Source: Pseudomonadota bacterium (lineage in GTDB: Bacteria; Pseudomonadota; Gammaproteobacteria; Xanthomonadales; Rhodanobacteraceae). Taken from it: a stretch of 8,252 bases of DNA. The notes beneath the pieces are model-generated. The model saw only the letters and a list, made by a program, of their open reading frames with translations, made no database searches and was not told the DNA's origin. The DNA lies in NCBI GenBank assembly GCA_018241165.1, contig JAFEEK010000439.1, forward strand, positions 1-8,252, in the 5' to 3' direction. Positions 1 through 7,028 of the stretch are shown here, in pieces; the first letter of the stretch is position 1; every line of letters starts with the position of its first letter. A program made the translations under genes and the position numbers.

Positions 1-1
1 G

Positions 2-703
2 CGCTCGCAACTGACGCGCACGCGCGAATTGTTCGATCAGCATCTGGCGACGAATACGGATCTGGCCGCCGCCGAACAGGCCGCGCACAACGCCACCGCC
101 GCGCAGGCTTCGGCGCGCGCGCGCTTTGGCAATACGGGCGAGCGCAGCCTGCATGCCGATCATGATGGCGTGGTCGCGGACATAAGCGCCCGCGCCGGCG
201 ACGTCATCGCCGCCGACACGGTATTCGCGCATATCGGCGACACCACCGGCTTGCGTCTGGAACTTGGCGTCGAACCGTCGGCAATCGCGCAGGTCCGCAT
301 CGGCGCGACCGTGAAATTCCACCTGTTGCAGGATGGCGCGGCGCAATTCAGCGCCAGCGTCGAACGCGTCGGCACGCAGATCGACGCGGCGACACGCTTG
401 ATTCCCGTCGTCGCCAGACCGCACGACACGGCACGGCTCGCGCCGGGTTCCGCGGTCAGTGCACGGATCGAAACCGGAACCGGCAAACCCGTGCTCGGCG
501 TGCCGCGCGCGGCGGTGCTCTGGCAAGGCGACAAGGCCTACGTGTTCGTGGTGCAGTCCGGCAAGGCGGTGCGGCGTTTCGTCGACGCCGGCGCCGATGA
601 CGGCGAGCGCATCGAGATCAAATCGGGCCTCGCCGCCGGCGACTCCGTCGTCGTGCTCGGCAACTACGAACTCGAAGACGGCATGGCGGTCAAGGCGCAA
701 TGA
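2..703 (+). CDS. RND efflux periplasmic adaptor (membrane fusion protein), C-terminal part
   Basis: This is the 3' part of a gene that begins before the window. The open frame runs back to base 2 without a stop, so the TTG at 29 is an internal Leu codon and not a start. In order, the protein shows the second arm of a coiled-coil hairpin (Ala/Glu-rich, to about base 140), the second lipoyl-like half (DGVVADISARAGDVI, from about 163), a beta-barrel domain, and a membrane-proximal domain ending in GNYELEDGMAVKAQ. This is the usual order for adaptors of tripartite RND pumps, which link the inner-membrane pump to the outer-membrane channel in the periplasm. The hairpin carries R-x3-L-x6-T (codons at 17, 29 and 50), matching the R-x3-L-x6-S motif that AcrA-like adaptors use to dock on TolC. 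The stop overlaps the start of the RND pump gene by 4 bases (ATGA), and an AAGG at 692-695 may serve as that gene's ribosome site. The signal peptide and first lipoyl half are outside the window. The family call is firm; the substrate is unknown. Confidence 0.93.
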   Translation, partial: RSQLTRTRELFDQHLATNTDLAAAEQAAHNATAAQASARARFGNTGERSLHADHDGVVADISARAGDVIAADTVFAHIGDTTGLRLELGVEPSAIAQVRIGATVKFHLLQDGAAQFSASVERVGTQIDAATRLIPVVARPHDTARLAPGSAVSARIETGTGKPVLGVPRAAVLWQGDKAYVFVVQSGKAVRRFVDAGADDGERIEIKSGLAAGDSVVVLGNYELEDGMAVKAQ

Positions 704-3700
704 CCGCCGCCTGGCTGACGCGACACCAGCGCTCGCTGTTGCTGCTGATCCTGATTCTCGCCGCTGGCGGCATCGCCGCGGCGTGGAACCTGCCGGTCGG
801 CTTGTTTCCGAACATGGATTTTCCGCGTGTCGTCATCGCCATCGACGCCGGCGACCGCCCGATCGAGCGCATGCAGGCGGAAATCACCCGTCCGCTGGAG
901 CGGATCTTGCGCAGTGTCCCGGATGTAGAGCGCGTGCGTTCGACCACGAGCCGCGGCTCGGCCGAGATCGCACTGACGTTTCCGTGGAACGCGAACATGG
1001 CGCAGGCGCTGCTGCAAGTCCAGGCGGCGATGAATGGCGCGCTGCCCTCGCTGCCGCCGGGCGTGTCGTTCGATGCGCAGCGCCGCGATCCGACCGTGTT
1101 CCCCGTGCTCGGCCTCACCCTGACTTCGCCCACGCGCGGCGCGGTCGGCCTTCGCGATTTCGCCACGCTCGAACTCGCGCCCGCCTTGAGCGCGGTGCAC
1201 GGCGTCGCCGCCATCGAGATCCTTGGCGGACGCAGCGCCGAGTTCCAGGTGCTGCTGGATCCGGCCAAGCTGCGCGCCCACGGACTCGCCGCCGCCGACG
1301 TGATGCAGGCGCTCAACGCCGGCAACACGGTCGCCGCGGTCGGCCGCATCGAGGATCGCTATCGCCTGTTCCTGACCATCGCCGATACGCGCCTGCGCGG
1401 CCGCGATGACGTCGGCCGCACCGTGGTCAAGACCGTGAACGGCCAGCCGGTGACGGTCGCGGATTTGGGGCAAGTGCAACTGGGCCAGCAACCGGAGTGG
1501 ACGCGTGTGACCGCCAACGGCGGCGATGCGGTGCTGATCAACATCCGCCAGCAGCGCGGCGCCAACACGGTGAAGCTGGTCGAAGACGTGCGCACGCGCC
1601 TGGCCGACCTGCGCGCGCAGATTCCGGCTGACATCCGCATCGGCACCTACTACGACCAGTCCGACCTGATCGTCGCATCCGCCGCGAGCGTGCGCGACGC
1701 GATCGTCATCGGCGCCCTGTTCGCCGCGCTGATCCTGTTCGGCTTCCTGCGCAGCGCGCGCGTCACCGCGATCACCGCACTGGTGTTGCCGATCGTCATC
1801 GCGATCACCGTGCTGCTGCTGGACGTGTTCGGCATGAGTTTCAACATCATGACGCTGGGCGGCATGGCCGCGGCGGTCGGTTTGATCGTCGACGATGCGG
1901 TGGTGATGATCGAACACATCATGCGCCGCGCCGGCACGCAACGCGCGGCGGACGCTGCGACCGTGCTGCGCGCCGCGCAGGAAATGTTGCGCCCGCTCAC
2001 CGGCTCCTCGCTCGCCACCATCGTCGTGTTCGCACCGCTCGCCTTCCTCGGCGGCGTCGCCGGCGGATTCTTCAAGGCGCTGGCGCTGACCATGGCATCC
2101 GGTCTGGTGGTGTCGTGGGCACTGGCCGCGCTCGCCCTGCCGCTGGTCGCCGCGCGCCTGATCCGCATCCGCGACGCGCAGCGCATGGAGCAGGCCGATC
2201 GCTGGATCGCGGGAGCGCAACGCAACTACGCGCAGCGCATGCGGCGCGCGCTGGCGCAGCCGCGCTGGACGCTGCCCGCGATCGCGGCATGCGTCGTCGT
2301 CGCGGCCTTGAGCTACTGGCGCCTGGGTACCGGCTTCATGCCGCACATGGACGAAGGCGGCTTCGTGATCGACTACGTCAGTCCGCCGGGAACCTCGCTG
2401 ACCGAAACCGATCGCCTGCTGCGCCAGGTCGAGGCCATCATCAAGGCCACGCCGGAAGTCGACAACTATTCGCGCCGCACCGGCTTGCAGCTCGGCGGCG
2501 GCCTGACCGAAGCGAACGAGGGCGATTTCTTCGTGCACCTCAAGCCCATGCCGCGGCGCGGCATCGAAGACGTGATGGGCGAGGTGCGCGCGAAAATCGC
2601 CGCGCAGGTTCCGGGCCTGCGCATCGAAACCGCGCAGTTGATGGAAGACCTGATCGGCGATCTGGTGGCCACGCCGCAGCCCATCGAAGTCAAGGTTTTC
2701 GGCCAGGATCCGGCGGTCGATCGCGACATTGCGACCCAAGTCGCCGCATCCATTGCTAAAATACCCGGCGTGGTCGAGGTTTTCGATGGAGTCAAGATCG
2801 CCGGCGACGCCATCGAGGTGCGCGTGGATCGCGTGCGCGCGGCAATCGACGGGCTCGATCCGGACGCGGTCACGCGCCAGCTCGAAACCGAACTGGGCGG
2901 CAGCCTCGCCGGAACGATCCGGCTTGGCGAAAAATTGATCGGCATCCGCGTGTGGACGCCATCGGATCTGCGTTCGCGCATCGGTCAACTTGCCGCACTG
3001 CCGCTGCACGCGGCGGATGGACACACGCTGCCGCTGGGCCGGGTAGCGGATATTTCGATCGCGCAGGGCCAGGCCGAGGCCAACCGCGAGGACCAGCGGC
3101 CGATGGTGGCGGTAACGGCGCGGCTGGAAGGACGTGATCTGGGATCGGCGATGAATGACGTGAAATCCAGCGTGGCGAAAATGAAATTGCCGGTCGGCGT
3201 ACAGATCGAGTACGGCGGCCTGTACGGCCAGCAGCAGGACTCGTTCCGTGCGATGGCGATGGTCTTCGCGGGCGCCTTGTTGCTCATCATCACGTTGCTC
3301 ATGTTCCTGTACGAAAACATCGCCGTGGTCGCGAGCATCCTGATCGCCACCTTTTGTTCTCTCGCGGGAGTTTTCGCCGGTCTGTGGCTGACGAACACCG
3401 AACTGGACCTGTCCTCGATCATGGGCCTGACCATGATCCTTGGCATCGTCACCGAAATCGCGATCTTCTATTTCGCCGAAATCGATTTCACGCGCCGGCC
3501 CGATCCGGCTGCGCTGATCGAAGCGGGCACCATGCGCATGCGCCCGATCCTGATGACGTCGCTGATCGCCATCCTCGCGCTGTCGCCGCTCGCGCTCGGC
3601 ATCGGCACGGGCGCCGCGATGCAGCAGCCGCTGGCGATCGCGATCGTATTCGGGTTGATCGCCGCGGTGCCGATCGTGCTGATCCTGATGCCGGCGGTTT

Positions 3701-3741
3701 ACGCGCTGCTGGCGCGCGTGCCGCGCGAGGCCGGCGCATGA
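700..3741 (+). CDS. RND-family efflux pump, inner-membrane permease subunit (AcrB/CusA superfamily)
   Basis: This is a full-length RND pump of 1013 residues, within the usual 1010-1060. It is a proton-driven inner-membrane exporter working as a trimer with an adaptor and an outer-membrane channel. The typical duplicated layout is visible: TM1 (about 12-30), a large periplasmic loop, a TM2-6 cluster (about 330-490), TM7 (about 525-545), a second periplasmic loop starting GFMPHMDEGGF, and TM8-12 to the end. TM4 carries an Asp pair, D398-D399, followed by E405 (VGLIVDDAVVMIE). TM11 begins with the conserved MRMRPILMTS (945 on). TM10 has Glu919 (GIVTEIAIF) where AcrB-type drug pumps have Lys940; CusA-type metal pumps have Glu there. 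The second loop (PIEVKVFG, then GRDLGSAM and IEYGGLYGQQQ) also resembles the CzcA/CusA style. The protein therefore mixes drug-pump and metal-pump features, and I do not assign a substrate. The ATG at 700 is favoured by the 4-base overlap with the adaptor gene and by TM1 starting right after it. Confidence 0.95.
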   Translation: MTAAWLTRHQRSLLLLILILAAGGIAAAWNLPVGLFPNMDFPRVVIAIDAGDRPIERMQAEITRPLERILRSVPDVERVRSTTSRGSAEIALTFPWNANMAQALLQVQAAMNGALPSLPPGVSFDAQRRDPTVFPVLGLTLTSPTRGAVGLRDFATLELAPALSAVHGVAAIEILGGRSAEFQVLLDPAKLRAHGLAAADVMQALNAGNTVAAVGRIEDRYRLFLTIADTRLRGRDDVGRTVVKTVNGQPVTVADLGQVQLGQQPEWTRVTANGGDAVLINIRQQRGANTVKLVEDVRTRLADLRAQIPADIRIGTYYDQSDLIVASAASVRDAIVIGALFAALILFGFLRSARVTAITALVLPIVIAITVLLLDVFGMSFNIMTLGGMAAAVGLIVDDAVVMIEHIMRRAGTQRAADAATVLRAAQEMLRPLTGSSLATIVVFAPLAFLGGVAGGFFKALALTMASGLVVSWALAALALPLVAARLIRIRDAQRMEQADRWIAGAQRNYAQRMRRALAQPRWTLPAIAACVVVAALSYWRLGTGFMPHMDEGGFVIDYVSPPGTSLTETDRLLRQVEAIIKATPEVDNYSRRTGLQLGGGLTEANEGDFFVHLKPMPRRGIEDVMGEVRAKIAAQVPGLRIETAQLMEDLIGDLVATPQPIEVKVFGQDPAVDRDIATQVAASIAKIPGVVEVFDGVKIAGDAIEVRVDRVRAAIDGLDPDAVTRQLETELGGSLAGTIRLGEKLIGIRVWTPSDLRSRIGQLAALPLHAADGHTLPLGRVADISIAQGQAEANREDQRPMVAVTARLEGRDLGSAMNDVKSSVAKMKLPVGVQIEYGGLYGQQQDSFRAMAMVFAGALLLIITLLMFLYENIAVVASILIATFCSLAGVFAGLWLTNTELDLSSIMGLTMILGIVTEIAIFYFAEIDFTRRPDPAALIEAGTMRMRPILMTSLIAILALSPLALGIGTGAAMQQPLAIAIVFGLIAAVPIVLILMPAVYALLARVPREAGA
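3727..3730 (+). promoter_or_regulatory. Ribosome binding site of the outer-membrane channel gene
   Basis: GAGG lies 7 bases upstream of the ATG at 3738, inside the last codons of the RND pump gene. It supports 3738 as the start, rather than any upstream codon in the same open frame. Confidence 0.5.
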
Positions 3742-5123
3742 TCGCACGCGCGAAAATCCTGCTCGCCACCGCGGCTTGCTCCGTGCTGGGCGCTTGCGCG
3801 GTAAGCACGCCGCTGCCCGACCTGCACGCGGATCTGCCGGCGCATTGGCACAACGCGCCATCGGAATCGGCAAAGCTCGGTCCCGAACCGAACCTGGATT
3901 CGTGGTGGAAGGCGTTCGACGACGCGCAGCTCGACGCGCTGATCCAGCGTGCGCTGGCACAGAACCTGACCTTGCAGCAGGCGCAACTTCGCATGCGCGC
4001 AGCGCGCGCGCGCGAACACCTGGCCGGCACCCAGTTCGCGCCGCAGTTGAGCTTTCGCACATTTTCGCAACCCGATCCCGCGGCAACGACCAGCTATTAC
4101 GAAATCGGCTTCGATGCGCAGTGGGAATTGCCGCTGTTCGGTCGCGGCACCGGCACCGCACGCGTCGCCGCCGCCGACGCGCAAACGGCGGCGACGCAGA
4201 TTTCGGCGGCGCGCGTGAGCATCACCGCGGAAGTCGCGCGCAACTATGTCGATCTGCGCGCCGCGCAAGCGCGTGCCGGACAGTTCGATCGCATCGTTGC
4301 GCTGCGCGAACAGGCTCTGGAATTGGCCCGGCTGCGCCTGCGCCTGAAATTGGCATCGCGCGACGACGTCGACAAGGCCGCTGGCGAACTGGCGCGGGCG
4401 CAAGCCGATGCCGCCGAGCCCGCCGCGGCGATCGCGCAGGCCCAGCAGGCGCTGGACGTGCTGCTGGCGCAAGCGCAACCCGACGCCAGTCTCCAGGCGC
4501 CGGGGCCGCAACCGAGCTTGCGCGACGTGCAATTCACGCAGGCGCCCGCCGACCTGCTGCGCACGCGACCCGAAATCCGCCTGGCCGAACTCGAAGTGCT
4601 GAACGCGACCGGCGAACTGGGCATCGCGCGCGCCGACCTGTGGCCCAAGCTCGGCCTCGGCGGCACCCTGATCTCGGCCACGCGCGTGAACGGCGACCTG
4701 GACCATCCGAACAAGGCGGTTCCCTCGGCTGGCCCGATGATCGACATTCCGCTGTTCGACTGGGGCGCACGCCGCGATACCGTGACGGCACGCGACGCCC
4801 AGTTGCAGGCCGCCGTGCTCGGCTATCGCCAGGCCGTGCTCGAAGGCGTGGCCGAAGCCGAAAGCGCGCTGGCGCAGTGGCAACGCGACCACACGCGCGC
4901 TGCTGCCGCGCACGCGCAACTCGCGTTGGCCGACGACGCGAAGGCGCGCGCGGACACGTTGCAGCATATCGGCCTTGCCGACAAATCCGACGCCGTGCAG
5001 TCGTCCATCGCGCAGGCACAGGCGCAATTGCAGGCGTCGGTCGCACAGCGCGATGCCGCAATCGCCTTCATCGCCGTGTACAAATCCCTCGGCGGCGCCC
5101 TGCCCCCGCTGGTCATGCAATGA
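3738..5123 (+). CDS. Outer-membrane efflux channel lipoprotein (TolC/OprM/NodT type)
   Basis: The 461-residue product forms the outer-membrane and periplasmic exit duct of a tripartite exporter. A lipoprotein signal peptide is clear: a short basic N-terminus, a hydrophobic core, and the lipobox LGAC with Cys20 followed by Ala, which is compatible with outer-membrane sorting. Mature-protein hallmarks are WWKAFDDAQLDALIQRAL (about 55-72), typical of the NodT/OprM group, and two Ala/Gln-rich helical repeats (roughly 60-250 and 270-455). Each repeat ends in a family-like segment; the second includes PMIDIPLFDWGARR. The frame stays open upstream to 3354, but the start at 3738 is chosen because it immediately precedes the signal peptide, overlaps the RND stop by 4 bases (ATGA), and has GAGG at 3727-3730 with 7-base spacing. 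It is the only outer-membrane component in the window. It lies between the RND genes and the ABC genes, so it is the likely exit for both. The family call is firm. Confidence 0.95.
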   Translation: MIARAKILLATAACSVLGACAVSTPLPDLHADLPAHWHNAPSESAKLGPEPNLDSWWKAFDDAQLDALIQRALAQNLTLQQAQLRMRAARAREHLAGTQFAPQLSFRTFSQPDPAATTSYYEIGFDAQWELPLFGRGTGTARVAAADAQTAATQISAARVSITAEVARNYVDLRAAQARAGQFDRIVALREQALELARLRLRLKLASRDDVDKAAGELARAQADAAEPAAAIAQAQQALDVLLAQAQPDASLQAPGPQPSLRDVQFTQAPADLLRTRPEIRLAELEVLNATGELGIARADLWPKLGLGGTLISATRVNGDLDHPNKAVPSAGPMIDIPLFDWGARRDTVTARDAQLQAAVLGYRQAVLEGVAEAESALAQWQRDHTRAAAAHAQLALADDAKARADTLQHIGLADKSDAVQSSIAQAQAQLQASVAQRDAAIAFIAVYKSLGGALPPLVMQ

Positions 5124-6259
5124 GCGTCGTCGCGCTCGCCCGCAAGACCCTGTTCTACGAGTGGCGCAAGTTCCTGCCGGCCGCGCTCGCGGTCGCGTTC
5201 TCGGGATTGCTGCTGCTGATGCAGTCGGCATTGATGTTCGGCATTTTCGACAGCGCCAGCGTGTACGTCAGCAAGTCGTCGGCCGAGCTGTGGGCCGGTT
5301 ATCCGGGCACGCAGACGATCGAACTCGGACGGCCGATTCCGCGCGACACCGAAATGGCGTTGCGCATGGATCCGGCAGTGACGCGTGTCGAACCGTTCTA
5401 CTGGATCGACGGCGACTGGCGCGGCCCGGCCAGCCACGGCAGCCTGTCGGTGTTCGTTTCCGGCATCGATCCGTCGCCGGACGGCCTGATGTTCACCCAG
5501 GCCATTCCGCCGGCGACGCGCGCGCTGTTGTCCGAGCCCGACAGCGTCGTCGTCGACGCCGCCGACCTGCCCAAGCTGGGGCTTGCGATCGGCGGCAGCG
5601 CCGCGCTGAACGGTCATCACGTGAAGATCGTCGCTGCCTGCAACGGCTTGCGCGCGCTAGGCGGCGTCAACATCGTGACCTCGATTTCCACCGCTCGGCG
5701 CCTGAACACCGACCCGACCATGGCCGATCGCGTTGCGTACTACGTCGCCAAGCTCAAGCCCGGCGTGGACGCGGACGCGGTGCGCGACCGCATCGAGAAA
5801 GCCTGGCCGCAGCGGCGTTTCACGGTATGGACGAAGGCCGAATTCGCGCATACCGCGGCGACCTACTGGATGTTCGAAACCGGCGCGGGCCTGGGCTTCG
5901 TGTTCTTCACCTTCATCGTGTTTCTGGTCGGCACCGTGATCACCAGTCAGACCCTGATGGCGGCGGTGGCCAGCCATGTGCGCGAATACGCCATGCTCAA
6001 CGCGCTCGGCGCCGGCCACGGCGCGTTGCGCCGCGTCGTGCTGGAGCAGGCCCTGTTCGTCGGCAGTTTCGGCATCGTCGCCGGCGCCGTGGTCAGCGCC
6101 GCCTTGATGCTGCTGGCGCACAGCCAGAGCGTTCCGGTTGCGTTCGATGCCACAGCCGCGATCGGCTGCGGCATTCTCGTTTTGACGATCGCGCTGGTTT
6201 CCGGCGCGATGGCGGTGCGCACGATCGCGCACCTGGAACCGGCGAATCTGTTGCGCTGA
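5120..6259 (+). CDS. ABC transporter permease, MacB/DevC (FtsX-like) type
   Basis: This 379-residue integral membrane protein has the four-helix layout of type VII (MacB-like) ABC exporters: TM1 at about 18-43, a periplasmic domain of some 200 residues, and three TM segments near the C-terminus (about 256-280, 312-335 and 345-370). The cytoplasmic stretch VREYAMLNALGAG between TM2 and TM3 matches the FtsX-domain region that contacts the ATPase. Length and layout resemble DevC, the permease of the cyanobacterial DevBCA exporter, more than MacB, because no ATPase domain is fused. Members of this class usually drive periplasmic substrates or envelope lipids through an adaptor and a TolC-like duct by mechanical transmission. 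The start overlaps the channel gene's stop by 4 bases (ATGA); no good Shine-Dalgarno is visible, so translation is probably coupled. The ATPase gene follows after one base. Substrate unknown; an LolC/E-like or FtsX-like role is less likely given the adaptor gene downstream. Confidence 0.92.
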   Translation: MSVVALARKTLFYEWRKFLPAALAVAFSGLLLLMQSALMFGIFDSASVYVSKSSAELWAGYPGTQTIELGRPIPRDTEMALRMDPAVTRVEPFYWIDGDWRGPASHGSLSVFVSGIDPSPDGLMFTQAIPPATRALLSEPDSVVVDAADLPKLGLAIGGSAALNGHHVKIVAACNGLRALGGVNIVTSISTARRLNTDPTMADRVAYYVAKLKPGVDADAVRDRIEKAWPQRRFTVWTKAEFAHTAATYWMFETGAGLGFVFFTFIVFLVGTVITSQTLMAAVASHVREYAMLNALGAGHGALRRVVLEQALFVGSFGIVAGAVVSAALMLLAHSQSVPVAFDATAAIGCGILVLTIALVSGAMAVRTIAHLEPANLLR

Positions 6260-6260
6260 C

Positions 6261-7028
6261 ATGGCCACCACGCACGCCCTCGCCGCCGACGACATCGCCA
6301 AGGCCTACACCACGGGCAAGATCGGCACGTCCGTGCTCGACGGCCTGTCGATCGCGCTGGAAGAACGCGAACTGGCGCTCGTGCTGGGTCCTTCCGGATC
6401 CGGCAAAAGCACGCTGCTCGCGATTTTGTCCGGCCTGCTGCGTCCGGATCGCGGCCGCGTGTTCGCGCTCGGCGAGGAACTGTGGCAGTTGTCGCGCACC
6501 GAACTGGAACGCTTCCGTCTGCAGCACACCGGCTTCGTGTTCCAGGGCTTCAACCTGTTTCCGGCGCTGACGGCGGTCGAACAAGTCATGTTGCCGCTGG
6601 GCTACCTTGGCCTGGACAAGCGCAGCGCGCGCAACCGTGCGCTGGCGGCGCTGGAGGAAGTGGGACTTGGCTCGCGCGTGCACCTGCGTCCGCTGGAGAT
6701 GTCCGGCGGCGAAAAGCAGCGCGTGGCGATCGCGCGCGCGCTGGCCAAGAAACCGCAGTTGCTGTTCGCCGACGAACCGACCAGCGCGCTGGACAGCGTC
6801 AACGGCAAGATCGTGATCGACTCGCTGCACCGCATCGCGCGGACATTCGGCACCACCGTGGTTTGCGTCAGCCACGACCATCGCCTTGCCGCCGGCGCCG
6901 ACCGCATCATCACCATCCAGGACGGCTTGATCCTGTCCGACATCGTCCAATCCGAGTCGGCACGATCGGATAGACTACGCAACGGCTCCGCTTCGGCGGA
7001 TGCCGCCCAACCGGAATCCGCTGCATGA
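6261..7028 (+). CDS. ABC transporter ATP-binding protein (MacB/LolD/DevA type)
   Basis: The 255-residue nucleotide-binding subunit powers the adjacent permease by ATP hydrolysis at the cytoplasmic face. All motifs are intact: Walker A GPSGSGKST at 43-51 (Lys49), Q-loop Gln95 in VFQGFNLFPALTA, signature MSGGEKQR from 147, Walker B LLFADE at 167-172 with catalytic Glu172, D-loop SALD (175-178) and switch His205 in VSHD. The Q-loop context and EKQRVAIARAL are characteristic of the MacB/LolD/FtsE branch. The start lies one base after the permease stop, and the gene overlaps the next start by 4 bases. After about residue 228 the protein ends in a Ser/Ala/Arg-rich tail (roughly 25 residues) that matches no family motif I know. 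The DNA of this tail forms two hairpins (6950-6971 and 6983-7005). Function as an ATPase is secure; transported substrate unknown. Confidence 0.95.
   Translation: MATTHALAADDIAKAYTTGKIGTSVLDGLSIALEERELALVLGPSGSGKSTLLAILSGLLRPDRGRVFALGEELWQLSRTELERFRLQHTGFVFQGFNLFPALTAVEQVMLPLGYLGLDKRSARNRALAALEEVGLGSRVHLRPLEMSGGEKQRVAIARALAKKPQLLFADEPTSALDSVNGKIVIDSLHRIARTFGTTVVCVSHDHRLAAGADRIITIQDGLILSDIVQSESARSDRLRNGSASADAAQPESAA
6950..6971 (+). repeat. Small inverted repeat in the ATPase tail
   Basis: ATCCGA at 6950-6955 is perfectly complementary to TCGGAT at 6966-6971, with a 10-base loop. It is weak on its own. It is noted because it directly precedes a stronger hairpin and lies in the unconserved 3' end of the ATPase gene. 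Confidence 0.4.
6983..7005 (+). promoter_or_regulatory. Stable TTCG-loop hairpin just upstream of the ABC adaptor gene
   Basis: CGGC (6983-6986) plus TCCGC (6987-6991) pair with GCGGA (6996-7000) plus GCCG (7002-7005). The stem has nine pairs with a single bulged T at 7001. The loop is TTCG closed by C-G, the classic extra-stable UUCG tetraloop in RNA. It ends 7 bases before the GGAA ribosome site (7013-7016) of the adaptor gene. The structure is read directly from the sequence; a role in tuning adaptor translation or mRNA stability is inference. Confidence 0.6.

Noticed and set aside
2729..2762. Possible internal promoter (TTGCGA ... TAAAAT) within the RND gene
   Set aside because: The spacing of 22 bases is too long and the site lies in conserved coding sequence (SIAKIPGVVEV), far from any gene start.
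3354..3737. Upstream extension of the channel gene inside the RND gene
   Set aside because: The added protein is Arg/His/Asp-rich noise in the wrong frame of the RND pump. The signal peptide, lipobox and ribosome site all place the start at 3738.
4003..4015. Alternating CG run (also near 112-122), a possible Z-DNA or slippage tract
   Set aside because: It is explained by Ala/Arg codons in GC-rich coding sequence, with no sign of frame disruption.
664..4161. A 1165-codon open frame on the - strand, antisense to the RND pump and the channel gene
   Set aside because: Its translation is an Arg/Asp/Gln/His-rich string with no domain or membrane pattern. Such long antisense frames are a by-product of GC-rich codon use opposite a real gene.
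3776..5119. Upstream extension of the ABC permease frame through the channel gene
   Set aside because: It translates to Arg-rich nonsense. The ATG at 5120 overlaps the channel stop and begins a clean membrane protein.
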